The position numbers and the translations under genes were made by a program. From NCBI GenBank assembly GCA_003243255.1, contig QFQM01000067.1:1-22517 (forward strand): a stretch of DNA of 22,517 nucleotides. Direction: 5' to 3'. Source of the stretch: Flavobacterium psychrophilum (lineage in GTDB: Bacteria; Bacteroidota; Bacteroidia; Flavobacteriales; Flavobacteriaceae). Below, in pieces: positions 6,368 through 14,616 of the stretch (position 1 is its first letter; every line of letters begins with the position of its first letter). The notes below the pieces were generated by a model. It did not search any database, was not told the origin of the DNA, and saw only the letters and a program-made list of their open reading frames with translations.

Positions 6368-9300
6368 TTATAAGGTGATATGAATACCTGCTGAGAAGGT
6401 GCGCAGTGGTGGAAGGGTAAATATGTTCTGCGTTTCCGGATCGAGGCCCTTGTAGCGGGTAAGGGTAAAGAGATTTTGCCCCTGAACATACAGTCTTGTC
6501 TTAGTCAGGTGTGCTTTTCTTTTCCAGCTGTCGGGCAATTCATAAGAGAGTGACAAATTCTTTAGGCGAAGAAATGACGCATCCTGTATCGTATTATCGG
6601 AAGCCGTTTTATAATAATAAGCGAGGTTTATTTGTCCGGTAGGATCGGTTGCCGAGAAGCGTTGAATGTCAGTGATGTCCCCTTCTTTCTGCCAGCGCTC
6701 CATCACTTCCACCGGCTGATTGGAAAAGGTACCGGGATACTGAAATACCTGATGCTGACTGAAGCCGTTTTGTTTCACAGCTTGCACAAGAAAGTCCAGC
6801 TGCCAGTTATGATACCTGATCATATTGGATATGCCTCCATAGGCCAGCTGTGTATTCTTCTTTATTCCGATGTAATCAAAGGTGCTGGAGTAAATACCAT
6901 CTCCATTAAAGTCTTCTACCTGATATGTTCCTGTTTTAGGATTAACACCAACATACTGAAAGGCTTTATAAGTGTAAACCGAATTACCTACATCATAGCG
7001 TGAGGAGTAGGCCGGGAATTTATCAAGGGCAGGAAATTCCACTAATCGATTTTGTGGAAGCGTGAGGTTGATGGACGTTGTCCATTCAAAAGCAGACTTC
7101 TTACAATTTATTGTAGTGAGTTGAAATTCCCAGCCTGTATTTTCTACAATGGCTGGAAGGTTATACTGCACGGACGATTGTCCAGTCATTACCGGAAGCG
7201 GCAAACCTACGAGCTGGTTCTTAGAACTGTTGGAGTAATAGGAGGCCTGCAAGTTAACCCGGTCCTGAAAAAAGCCCAGGTCGATGGCTGCTTCCCATTT
7301 GGTATTTGATTCCCAAGAGTACAAAGCGTTGGCAAGTCGGTTGATTGAAAGGCCAGTGTTGCCTCCATAGGAATAGCGTGTTGGCGCGAACGTTTCGAGG
7401 TATTGGTAGTTCCCAATCGCATCACTTCCCGTTGCGCCATAGCTGGTGCGCAGCTTACCGAAGCTTATGAACGCCATATTCTGCATCCAGCTTTCATTTG
7501 AAAATATCCAGGCTGCACCGACTGCACCGAAATTGGCCATGCGGTTGCCTGATCCAAATCGACTTGATCCATCCCTTCTTCCTGTCAGGTTGATAATGTA
7601 CTTCTCGTTCCAGATATAGTTCAATCGGGCAAAGGCAGCCGCATATCTGTAGTCCGCCTGACTACTGGAAGAAATCGTAATACTTGAGGCAGCAGCCAGA
7701 TTGGTCAGAAGCGCATCGTTTGTATATCCGGTTGCGGAAAGCGTAGCATTTTGCTGAGACGATGATTGCAGTGTGCCTCCTGCCAAGGCACTTAAAAGCC
7801 CCTTCCCTATTTTCAGATTATAGGAAGCCAAGGGTTCAATGATCCAGGTCTTCATCCGGCCATCACCAAAATTAGTATAGCCTGTTAGTATGGATGCGTA
7901 TTGTGGATCGAATGAGTTAATTGGGCTGAGTGCCATTTCTTCTACGGTCATGGAAGTATATCCAAACGTTGATTTTAGCGTAAGGCCACGGGCGATTTCG
8001 TAGCTGAGCGCCAGATTGGTGACCAGGTTATCCGTAGTGTTTTTATAGTTTCTCCGCAACAATGCGAGCGGATTCGTCCATGTACTATTCTGCCAGTTGA
8101 GGTTTCCTGCATCATCATATAAAGCGGGAGCATTTGGTGCCAGCGTCATGGCCTGCCGTGTCAGGTCAGTAAAAGGTATCGTGCTGGTGCTTATAGAATA
8201 ATTCGCAGAGGCTTCTGCACGAAAGCGGTTGTCTGTCGACTGGTGGTTGAAAGCCAATCGGCCCGTACCACGCTGAAAGTGATTTGAGCCGGGAAATACC
8301 GTTGACTCTCTATAATAGGAACCGCCAATAGTAAATTGAGTTGTTGCTGATCCGCCAGATAATGATATGTTACTATTCGTAAGATGTGCTGTACCGCCAA
8401 GAAATTCTTTTTGCCAGTTGGTATACCGAGTGGTGTCCCATGCCAGCAGGTCTGGCCCATTGGTCATAGTAGGATTTCGGTTGTCATTGCGAAAAGCTTC
8501 TTTCCTCATCCGAATATAATCTGGTGTGGTAAGTAGGTCAGTAAAGTGAGCGACCTGTCCTATACCTTGATAGATATCCATGTCCAACTTTGTTTTACCA
8601 GCCTTTGCACGTTTGGTTGTGATCAATATCACTCCGTTGGCTCCTCTAGATCCATAGATGGCTGTTGCATCCGCATCCTTCAGCACTTCAATACTTTCGA
8701 TGTCATTTGGGTTAATGCTACTAAGCGGATTTCCACCACTCAGGCTAGAGTTGAATCCATTCAATGAAGTAGAAGTAAAGGGCACCCCATCGATCAGATA
8801 CAAGGGAAGATTTCCATTGACGCCTCCGTCTGATCCGTTGCGCAAGCTATTCTGCCCACGTACTTGAATTTTTATTCCACCACCAGGCATTCCTGTGCTT
8901 TGCGAGATGTAGACACCGGGAGTACGACCCTGAAGGGCTTGCAATGGATTAGAGACATTCTGTTTTTGGATTTCATCAGCCGTTACGCGTGACACACTGC
9001 CTGTTTGTTCTTTTTGCTTCACTTCCCAGTAGCCCACATTCACGGTCACTTCATCCAGACTTTTTACATCTTCCTGAAGCATCACATCAATGGTAGTTTG
9101 CTGACCTACTCTTATTTCCTGCGAAGTGAAGCCAATGAAAGAGAAGACGAGTACATCACCTTCTTCTACATTAATTGTGTATTTTCCATTTACATCTGTG
9201 TTGGTTCCATTGGTGGTGCCTTTCACTAATACATTCACACCAGCGATAGGCTGGTTCTGTGAATCGCGTAGGATGCCTGTTACCTGTTGCCATACGGGAG

Positions 9301-9706
9301 AGGCTTCTTTTGTATCGATCACCGACTGTGATTCATGTAAGCCATCATCGTAAGGTTTCAGAAAAATGGTGTGACCATCGTCATGCACCGTAAAGGATAT
9401 TTTGCGCGGGGTGAGCAATTCATTAAGTATGATGCGTAACGATTTGTCATCGGCATGAAAAGTGAGCCGATCTTTTACAGCGATCAGGCTGCGGCTATAA
9501 GAAAAGTACACCTCTGCATCAATGCCAATTTTCTCAAGTGCCGTTTCGAGAGACGCATCCGTAACATGTACGGATATTTTCTGATCGAGCACCTGCGCGT
9601 AGTTAGTGTGGGCGAGAGTTACTCCGTAAAAGGACAAAGCAAGAAAAAGTTGGGTCACACCGATTTTCATAATGGTCCACCATTCTTTGGTAAAGAATTT
9701 CTTCAT
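6368..9706 (-). CDS. SusC/RagA-family TonB-linked outer-membrane channel
   Basis: This 1112-residue TonB-dependent transporter has, in order, a signal region (1-36), an STN domain (about 42-118, KISVHVTDASLETALEKIG), a carboxypeptidase-regulatory-like domain (about 142-212, VTGILRDSQNQPIAGVNVLV), and a plug (about 225-365, with NPLQALQGRTPGVYI, the SusC hallmark LYLIDGVPF and DADATAIYGSRGANGVILIT). A beta-barrel runs to the C-terminus, which ends AGIHITL. The STN domain is the usual contact for a FecR-type anti-sigma factor, which fits the upstream fecR gene. Length is normal. The start at 9706 is followed by a second in-frame Met at residue 13. A structured 200-base leader separates it from fecR. 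Confidence 0.96.
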   Translation of the reverse strand: MKKFFTKEWWTIMKIGVTQLFLALSFYGVTLAHTNYAQVLDQKISVHVTDASLETALEKIGIDAEVYFSYSRSLIAVKDRLTFHADDKSLRIILNELLTPRKISFTVHDDGHTIFLKPYDDGLHESQSVIDTKEASPVWQQVTGILRDSQNQPIAGVNVLVKGTTNGTNTDVNGKYTINVEEGDVLVFSFIGFTSQEIRVGQQTTIDVMLQEDVKSLDEVTVNVGYWEVKQKEQTGSVSRVTADEIQKQNVSNPLQALQGRTPGVYISQSTGMPGGGIKIQVRGQNSLRNGSDGGVNGNLPLYLIDGVPFTSTSLNGFNSSLSGGNPLSSINPNDIESIEVLKDADATAIYGSRGANGVILITTKRAKAGKTKLDMDIYQGIGQVAHFTDLLTTPDYIRMRKEAFRNDNRNPTMTNGPDLLAWDTTRYTNWQKEFLGGTAHLTNSNISLSGGSATTQFTIGGSYYRESTVFPGSNHFQRGTGRLAFNHQSTDNRFRAEASANYSISTSTIPFTDLTRQAMTLAPNAPALYDDAGNLNWQNSTWTNPLALLRRNYKNTTDNLVTNLALSYEIARGLTLKSTFGYTSMTVEEMALSPINSFDPQYASILTGYTNFGDGRMKTWIIEPLASYNLKIGKGLLSALAGGTLQSSSQQNATLSATGYTNDALLTNLAAASSITISSSSQADYRYAAAFARLNYIWNEKYIINLTGRRDGSSRFGSGNRMANFGAVGAAWIFSNESWMQNMAFISFGKLRTSYGATGSDAIGNYQYLETFAPTRYSYGGNTGLSINRLANALYSWESNTKWEAAIDLGFFQDRVNLQASYYSNSSKNQLVGLPLPVMTGQSSVQYNLPAIVENTGWEFQLTTINCKKSAFEWTTSINLTLPQNRLVEFPALDKFPAYSSRYDVGNSVYTYKAFQYVGVNPKTGTYQVEDFNGDGIYSSTFDYIGIKKNTQLAYGGISNMIRYHNWQLDFLVQAVKQNGFSQHQVFQYPGTFSNQPVEVMERWQKEGDITDIQRFSATDPTGQINLAYYYKTASDNTIQDASFLRLKNLSLSYELPDSWKRKAHLTKTRLYVQGQNLFTLTRYKGLDPETQNIFTLPPLRTFSAGIHITL

Positions 9707-9754
9707 ACATTAAAACTGTTTTGTAAGAGTTCTGTGATAGGAATAAGACAAAGC

Positions 9755-9797
9755 ACCTCTGATCGGACTCCGCCAAGAATCCGTGTCACACAGAGGT
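9755..9797 (-). other. Leader hairpin proximal to susC
   Basis: A seven-base inverted repeat, ACCTCTG (9755-9761) and CAGAGGT (9791-9797), encloses a smaller one (CGGA / TCCG). It lies about 50-90 bases before the susC-like start, within its untranslated leader. A regulatory role is inference. Confidence 0.4.
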
Positions 9798-9805
9798 AAG
9801 ACAAG

Positions 9806-9831
9806 CAAGGGGGTGTTCGCGCACTCCCTTG
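9806..9831. terminator. Hairpin in the fecR-susC intergenic region
   Basis: A ten-base stem (CAAGGGGGTG / CACTCCCTTG, one G-T pair) has the loop TTCGCG. It is followed on the plus strand by a T-rich tail (TTTTATTTT), so as a terminator it points away from susC. In the fecR-to-susC direction it lacks a T run and would act as a partial attenuator or a leader structure. Confidence 0.5.
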
Positions 9832-9902
9832 TTTTATTTTAAGGGCTGTGGATGGTGAGGAGTTGTGAAGGTGTCATGGAAACGGTTGGTTAGGTTAGTC
9901 GA

Positions 9903-10871
9903 TTAGTTACAGCCTCTGCCGGTAAGTTTGATCACGCTTCCGTCTATTTTATACTCCACGTTAAGAATGGCTGTCATTTTCTGCAGGGAGTCTTCCAGGG
10001 AATTATCGGTGACATTCAGTCTCACTTCGCACTCCTTCGCGTGCGGATCAGCGACTTCAAAACTGACATCAAATTTCTTTTCTAGGCGGGTGAGTACAGT
10101 GCCTAGTTTAACATCCGTAAATTGCATATCATAATCCGAATTGCTGACGATGCGTTTCACTTCTGCTGCGGGGAGTGATTCTTTTTGTAGTCCATTCTGA
10201 GCAGTGAACATTACCTGCTCGTCTTTGATTACGATGACACCTACGCTGTCAGTATCTGTGGTTACGCTTACCTTGCCAGTAAGTACTTTCAATTCTACCT
10301 GCTCCCCTGTTTTGAGGCTAAAGCTGGTACCGAATACTTTCACATTTACCTGATCGTATTCAATGATAAAAGGAAGAGCGGGATTTTTGGCTACTTCAAA
10401 GAGGGCCTCTCCTTTCATGCTTACGTGGCGGACATTATCACGCAGCTCGTAGGTGATTTCCGTTCCTTCCTTTTTCCACACCAACGTCCCATCTGCCAGT
10501 TTCATCCTCTGCACTTCACTGGTAGCATATAATGTTCGTTGCTCAATGTTATTCTTTTTGTTGATGAGCTTGTAGGCACCAAGCCCAACTACCAGTGATA
10601 TAATGATTCCGGCAGCCAAGCGCATGGTCCATGTCTTGCGCTGCAGGCGTTTGAGGCTCTCGGGCCGGTAGGAAGTGATGCTTTCAATGTTGGACTGTTT
10701 GGCCATGAACTTACGGTACAGTTCTTCTTTTTCATCATCGCTCAGTTCCAGGTTCCTGGTCTTAGTATCTACCAGCATATCCAGCCAGGCATCAATGCGC
10801 AGGCGTTCTTCCTCTGTAACCTGATTAGTGAGGTAGCGATGCATGAGTTCCTGGTATCGTCCTTTCGCCAT
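9903..10871 (-). CDS. FecR-family anti-sigma factor
   Basis: This 322-residue membrane protein relays the state of the outer-membrane transporter to an ECF sigma factor. The N-terminal cytoplasmic part (1-80; MHRYLTNQVTEEERLRIDAW) would bind sigma. One membrane segment spans about 83-100 (MRLAAGIIISLVVGLGAY). The periplasmic FecR domain follows (about 112-215; VSMKGEALFEVAKNPALPFI and VKVFGTSFSLK). The C-terminal DUF4974-type domain (about 250-318) contains MQFTDVKLGTVLTRLEKKFD. It precedes susC on the same strand, the standard arrangement. What is odd is that the expected sigma gene directly upstream is missing: 680 bases without a convincing gene follow, then an unrelated plus-strand gene. 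Confidence 0.95.
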   Translation of the reverse strand: MAKGRYQELMHRYLTNQVTEEERLRIDAWLDMLVDTKTRNLELSDDEKEELYRKFMAKQSNIESITSYRPESLKRLQRKTWTMRLAAGIIISLVVGLGAYKLINKKNNIEQRTLYATSEVQRMKLADGTLVWKKEGTEITYELRDNVRHVSMKGEALFEVAKNPALPFIIEYDQVNVKVFGTSFSLKTGEQVELKVLTGKVSVTTDTDSVGVIVIKDEQVMFTAQNGLQKESLPAAEVKRIVSNSDYDMQFTDVKLGTVLTRLEKKFDVSFEVADPHAKECEVRLNVTDNSLEDSLQKMTAILNVEYKIDGSVIKLTGRGCN

Positions 10872-11551
10872 GGTTGCCCGGTTTTAAAAAGCTACGGTAT
10901 AGAATTCAGGGAATCCCGCACATAAGCCTGTTTGTAGTTGAGTAGTCGGGAAATGCATTAAAAAGTAAATGGTTAAATGAAAATATCTTTTCGAATCTGA
11001 ATTTAATTGAATGGAAAGAGAAATAACAGCCCTTCCATAAGTACAACGTCTATAAACCTTCCATTACCCACCGCACACGATGTAGGCCTAAGGTGGAAAC
11101 TTAAAATCTAATTAAAATTTAAAGTAGGCTGATTGGTTTTATCCACCAAAGAGTTCTGGCAATAGCGATTTCGGTTTGCTGGATTTTTGCACGGGCAAAT
11201 CAATCTGTCTTGTGTCCGCAGAAACAGCATTTGTAGCTCCTTTCAACCTGCCTCTATTCTGCGATATTATTATTAAGATGAGCGAATTTGATTTCCCAGA
11301 GAGTGATTCACAATTTTTATCCATTCCTGTTTCTCACTTCCCGACCTACCCTGAATCCTGACCAATAAATAATCGAACTGCGAAGTAGAACCAGAATCTT
11401 CTTTTTCGCTTAGCTTCACTCGATGTATTCATAATTGAATATAAAAAATTGCAATTGAAGCTATACATTAGATACTAACAACCACATAAATTCTAATACG
11501 GTTTTTATGCATATAGGGGAGGAATTTGGCTAAATTGAATCATTTTAACAA
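10872..11551. other. Intergenic stretch with no convincing gene
   Basis: This 680-base, AT-rich stretch separates fecR from the nucleotidyltransferase-HEPN gene; the promoters of both should lie here. I see no clear TTG/TAnnTTTG promoter. A minus-strand frame at 11324-11139 ends QKSSKPKSLLPELFGG, which could be the tail of a lost gene but has no recognisable family. A short CCACC/GGTGG inverted repeat lies near 11070-11096. Confidence 0.4.
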
Positions 11552-12397
11552 ATGAAAACCTCCCTATCCCATCTTCCAGAAAACAACCAGCGCGAGATCA
11601 AGCGTATTGCTGAGATCATCAGGGAAGTATCAAATCCTGAAATGATTATTCTGTATGGAAGTTATGCTAAAGGTAATTTTACAGAACATACGTATACCGG
11701 AAGGGATGGCATCCGTTATGAATATATGAGCGATTATGACCTGCTTGTAGTTACCAAAGAAGCTCAGGAGAAATCCTATGAATTAGAAGATAAGGTTGTT
11801 AACCGATCTCGCATGTACAAAGCTTCAGTAAACATGGAAATACATGATATCGAATATATTAATTATGGATTGGAAAGAGGTCAATATTTCTTTTCAGACA
11901 TTGTGAATGAAGGCATCTTGCTGGCCGATTCTGGACGGGTTTCATTTGTAGATGCAAAGGAATTGACGCCTAAAGAAGAAAAAGAGATTGCAAGAAATTA
12001 TTATTCAATTTGGTTTACTCGGGGAGAAGATTTCTTAATCGGGCTAGATGGGTACTTAGCGAAGAAAAAATTTAAAGTTTGTGCCTTTATTCTTCATCAA
12101 GCTACCGAATCCTTCTACTATGCTATGCTTTTAGTCTTCACAGGTTATAAACCAAAAACACATAATCTTGGAAAGCTCAAGAAACAGATAAAGAATATTT
12201 CGGAAGATCTATTTTTTGTTTTTCCAGAAGATTCAAAAAAAGAAAAACACATATTTGATCTCTTAAAAAAGGGATATGTTGATGCTCGATATAAAGATGA
12301 TTATGAAGTTAGCGAAGACGAAATAAACAGCTTAATAGAGAGAATAAATGAGCTTAAGAATGTAGTTAAATCGCTATGTGATCAAAAGATCACTTAG
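11552..12397 (+). CDS. Nucleotidyltransferase-HEPN fusion protein
   Basis: This 281-residue protein joins two domains that are usually separate in MNT-HEPN toxin-antitoxin pairs. The N-terminal minimal nucleotidyltransferase has GSYAKG at 36-41 and the metal-binding SDYDLLV at 60-66, with a further acidic strand (NMEIHDIEY) near 94-102. The C-terminal HEPN domain spans about 138-278, with FILHQATESFYYAMLLV, KTHNLGKL and a GYVDARYKDDYEV segment typical of the PF05168 type. The classical RNase motif R-x4-6-H is not obvious, so toxicity cannot be assumed. The gene ends 8 bases inside the convergent XRE gene. The start follows an AT-rich stretch with no strong ribosome-binding site. Similar fusions occur in Bacteroidota, function unproven. 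Confidence 0.85.
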   Translation: MKTSLSHLPENNQREIKRIAEIIREVSNPEMIILYGSYAKGNFTEHTYTGRDGIRYEYMSDYDLLVVTKEAQEKSYELEDKVVNRSRMYKASVNMEIHDIEYINYGLERGQYFFSDIVNEGILLADSGRVSFVDAKELTPKEEKEIARNYYSIWFTRGEDFLIGLDGYLAKKKFKVCAFILHQATESFYYAMLLVFTGYKPKTHNLGKLKKQIKNISEDLFFVFPEDSKKEKHIFDLLKKGYVDARYKDDYEVSEDEINSLIERINELKNVVKSLCDQKIT

Positions 12398-12881
12398 CAC
12401 TACGTTTTTGATAAACAAATCTTCCATTTATCTTTCCTGGTGCTCGGCTGAGTATTTTTTCATTTACAAGCTTGGTAAGAACCGCAGAGGTTGCAGAGCT
12501 TGGCACAATGACATCAAGTTTATCCTCGCAGTGCCTAACAATCTCATCAACGGATTTAGGGGAATTGAGAAAGTTACTTTCCGCTACTTTTTTTATATGT
12601 GCAGTGATTACCGACCGTTTTTTCACCTGAGGTTCCAAATTCTTATTTACATCTACTTGGTAGCTTGTCTTAAAAATTTCATAAGGCTGCTTACCCAGTG
12701 CTTTAGCCACGGAATTAAATATTGCGATTGAACTACTGTTCGCAGCTCTTTCTATTCTCTTAATCTGATTTTTTTCCAGATTGGCATGATAAGCCAATAC
12801 CTGTTGAGACCATCCCAACTTTAATCTCAATTCACGTATTCGTTCGCCAACAGCTGTCTCATAAATGATATCTCGTTCCAC
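12390..12881 (-). CDS. XRE-family transcriptional regulator with C-terminal winged-helix-like domain
   Basis: This 163-residue protein has an XRE helix-turn-helix at about residues 11-70 (VGERIRELRLKLGWSQQVLA, then KNQIKRIERAANSSS). A second domain at about 88-160 carries VDEIVRHCEDKL and LTKLVNEKILSRA, resembling a small winged helix. The start is a GTG at 12881-12879; I see no in-frame ATG nearby. It converges on and overlaps the nucleotidyltransferase-HEPN gene by 8 bases. This tail-to-tail placement allows antisense interference and suggests, without proving, a functional pair. Upstream it diverges from the promoter for the sigma gene at 13144, which starts at about 12928, so it might also regulate that unit. 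Confidence 0.85.
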   Translation of the reverse strand: MERDIIYETAVGERIRELRLKLGWSQQVLAYHANLEKNQIKRIERAANSSSIAIFNSVAKALGKQPYEIFKTSYQVDVNKNLEPQVKKRSVITAHIKKVAESNFLNSPKSVDEIVRHCEDKLDVIVPSSATSAVLTKLVNEKILSRAPGKINGRFVYQKRSAK

Positions 12882-12927
12882 CGCATTAAAGTGGAATTCA
12901 GTAATGATAAATAAGGGATCAAATTTG

Positions 12928-12955
12928 TTGCCAAATTAATTTAAACTTATATTTG
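12928..12955 (+). promoter_or_regulatory. Bacteroidota-type promoter for the sigma leader
   Basis: TTG at 12928-12930 and TATATTTG at 12948-12955 are spaced by 17 bases, matching the Bacteroidota -33/-7 consensus (TTG, TAnnTTTG). Transcription would start near 12962, just before the inverted repeat that begins at 12977. Confidence 0.65.
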
Positions 12956-12976
12956 TTAAGCAGGAAGTTCATCCCC

Positions 12977-13102
12977 ATTACTGATGCGTGAGAAACAGAA
13001 AGAAATGGGATCATGGACCAACTCACTAAAATATTCACCTCATTAGGTGCGGGTGCTTTCTGTTTACTGGCGTACCCGGGCATTTTCTCACGCCTCAGTA
13101 AT
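12977..13102 (+). other. Nested inverted-repeat leader of the sigma gene
   Basis: The outer arms 12977-12994 (ATTACTGATGCGTGAGAA) and 13085-13102 (TTCTCACGCCTCAGTAAT) pair at 17 of 18 positions. Inside, AACAGAAAG (12994-13002) pairs perfectly with CTTTCTGTT (13056-13064), and CACCT (13036-13040) pairs with AGGTG (13045-13049). The arms run through the small ORF at 13013, so the folded RNA would hide its start. A regulatory RNA structure is inferred. Confidence 0.6.
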
Positions 13103-13147
13103 GACGGTAAGCAAAGCCCCGTGCCTATACTTTACCATAGCCGATGA
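13013..13147 (+). CDS. 44-residue leader ORF coupled to the sigma gene
   Basis: The ATG at 13013 opens a 44-residue frame (MDQLTKIFTSLGAGAFCLLA...) ending in a TGA at 13145-13147. Its stop overlaps the sigma start at 13144 as ATGA, the classic arrangement for translational coupling. Residues about 6-25 are hydrophobic and could span a membrane; the tail is polar. The frame lies almost wholly inside the nested inverted repeat and starts about 50 bases after the predicted transcription start. It may be a real small membrane protein (for instance a tiny anti-sigma or sensor) or a leader peptide. No family is recognised, and chance cannot be excluded without conservation data. Confidence 0.5.
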   Translation: MDQLTKIFTSLGAGAFCLLAYPGIFSRLSNDGKQSPVPILYHSR

Positions 13148-13713
13148 GACTGTATGAACACCATACTGACTCAGAGCTACTAGCCCTCTCCCGTGGAGGC
13201 CAACAGGGCGCGTTCAGGGAGATACACTGGCGGTATTCCGGCAAGCTCTTCCACTACGCCCACGCCCGTGTCAACAACCGGGAAGACTGCAAAGAACTTG
13301 TGCAGGAAGTATTCGAAGCCGTCTGGAAAAGCGACACCGAAATAAAGCATCTTGGCTCTTACCTTTTCGGAACATTAAAATTCCGGATACTGGACTTCTA
13401 CGATCGTAAAACTGTACGCAAGAAATTCACGGACTACATCAGCCTCTTCAAATCTGATATGGAGGTAGCAGATGAAAGTGTTAACGAAATAGAACAGCTA
13501 CGCGCCGTAATCAACAGCAGCATGGCAAGCCTTCCACCCCGCTGTCAGGAAACCATACGCCTGCGGATAGACGAGGAACTGTCACTGGATGAAATTGCCA
13601 AAAGGATGAATCTGGATAAAGGGTCAGTAAAGCAATACCTTACCATTGCAATGAATTATTTCAGAAGGGTGCACAGGCCGGTGTATAGGAGCAAAGAAAT
13701 TAACTCTAATTAA
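13144..13713 (+). CDS. ECF-type RNA polymerase sigma-70 factor
   Basis: This 189-residue sigma factor has region 2 at about residues 18-88 (GAFREIHWRYSGKLFHYA, then DCKELVQEVFEAVWKS) and region 4 at about 125-180 (MASLPPRCQETIRLRIDEEL, then SLDEIAKRMNLDKGSVKQYL). It matches the Bacteroidota sigma factors that normally pair with FecR. Here no fecR follows; the next gene is an opposed lipoprotein. The orphan FecR at 9903-10871 is a candidate partner 2.3 kb away on the other strand. The ATG at 13144 is fixed by its 4-base overlap with the 44-residue leader ORF. Expression is probably set by the promoter at 12928-12955 and the leader structure. Confidence 0.93.
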   Translation: MRLYEHHTDSELLALSRGGQQGAFREIHWRYSGKLFHYAHARVNNREDCKELVQEVFEAVWKSDTEIKHLGSYLFGTLKFRILDFYDRKTVRKKFTDYISLFKSDMEVADESVNEIEQLRAVINSSMASLPPRCQETIRLRIDEELSLDEIAKRMNLDKGSVKQYLTIAMNYFRRVHRPVYRSKEINSN

Positions 13714-13887
13714 AAATGATAGAGCTACCATGAAGAATTGTCGCTGTAGAAATGCCAAACAGATGAGTCTCTTTAAAGGTCAGTTAAGCAACACTTTACG
13801 ACGGCGGTGAAGAGATGATTCTGAAGCAGTAAAGTCTTTCTACCGGGTATAGGTTTGCTTTATCGTGTATGAGTAGGGCATTGCACC

Positions 13888-14355
13888 CTATATATAAGTT
13901 AAGGTGAAGCTGTTTTCAGTAATTATTGTCCCGGAAACGGAGGAACCAGGGCCAACCTCAATTTTTTTATTTTTCCAATCAATAGTGAGAGCACCTTTGT
14001 AAATGTATACGGGCTTGTCGGGCCTATCCGATGTAATACTTATTATTTTTTTATCTGATTTTGTAATGATTGCATCGGCGTTGACAACCGGTAAAGGAGT
14101 CAACACAAAGGTGGAGGTATTAAATGAACTAACCTCATCTTTCACTTTCCAGTTACCTATTAATTTATCAGAAGGGAAAACGCAACTGCCATCATCAGTA
14201 TTTGCGACGTTGTTGTAGTTAACCGAGAGGCTGTCCATACAGCCCGCTACTTTTGGGCCATCATTACTATCGCTACATGATGCTATTCCCAATACCAGAG
14301 CACAAAAAATAAAACAGAACAAAGATTCGTCATAAGGGGTAGGTTTTAGGGTCAA
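13888..14355 (-). CDS. Secreted lipoprotein with an NYN..DDGSC module
   Basis: This 155-residue protein has a lipoprotein signal (FIFCALVLGIASC, lipidated Cys27). A short module, MDSLSVNYNNVANTDDGSC, matches the repeated TD..A.NYNP.A..DDGSC motif common in extracellular Bacteroidota proteins. A beta-rich domain follows (LIGNWKVKDEVSSFNTSTF to the end), similar in layout to lipocalin-like lipoproteins. The likely location is the outer membrane or cell surface; function is unknown. The start at 14355 could be somewhat later, since the first residues (MTLKPTPYDES) are not typical of a signal. It converges on the sigma gene with 174 bases between, in which I see no further gene. Confidence 0.75.
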   Translation of the reverse strand: MTLKPTPYDESLFCFIFCALVLGIASCSDSNDGPKVAGCMDSLSVNYNNVANTDDGSCVFPSDKLIGNWKVKDEVSSFNTSTFVLTPLPVVNADAIITKSDKKIISITSDRPDKPVYIYKGALTIDWKNKKIEVGPGSSVSGTIITENSFTLTYI

Positions 14356-14532
14356 TTATTAGTCACAAAGCTATCCGTTGCAAATAGGATTACCAAATAC
14401 TAATTCCAACTCGTTACAGCCGTCTCTCGCTACTTCTCAAAGGTGCTTCATCTGATATTTTAACAAATCTGACATTAACTTTTAGGAAGTCTTCCTGACT
14501 TATAGACTGAACACGCAAGAGAAGCATGTTTA

Positions 14533-14599
14533 AAGGCCGGATGGGGGTTTAGGTTTACTTCTATAATTCTTCATACGATTTAAGGAAGCATCCGGCCTT
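14533..14599 (+). other. Perfect 11-base inverted repeat upstream of the coiled-coil gene
   Basis: AAGGCCGGATG (14533-14543) and CATCCGGCCTT (14589-14599) are exact reverse complements separated by 45 AT-rich bases. A pyrimidine-rich tail (TTCTTTATC) follows. It ends 17 bases before the ATG at 14617, so it may be a leader structure, an operator pair or a small-RNA hairpin. Confidence 0.5.
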
Positions 14600-14616
14600 C
14601 TTTATCTATAGTGGTA

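Noticed and set aside
6632..7003. Plus-strand open frame of 123 codons inside the susC-like gene
   Set aside because: It is antisense to a clear TonB-dependent transporter, has no family resemblance and its composition follows from the opposite coding strand.
11139..11324. Minus-strand 61-residue frame upstream of fecR
   Set aside because: The end (KPKSLLPELFGG) looks faintly coding, but there is no family, no clear start context and no neighbour that supports it.
13730..13810. 26-codon frame after the sigma gene as a possible fecR start
   Set aside because: MKNCRCRNAKQMSLFK... has no similarity to FecR N-termini and ends after 26 codons.
10872..13810. Invertible segment that would place the 13144 sigma gene directly upstream of fecR
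   Set aside because: Inverting this interval would give the canonical order, but I found no matching inverted repeats at the two boundaries, so a switch is not supported; a past rearrangement remains possible.
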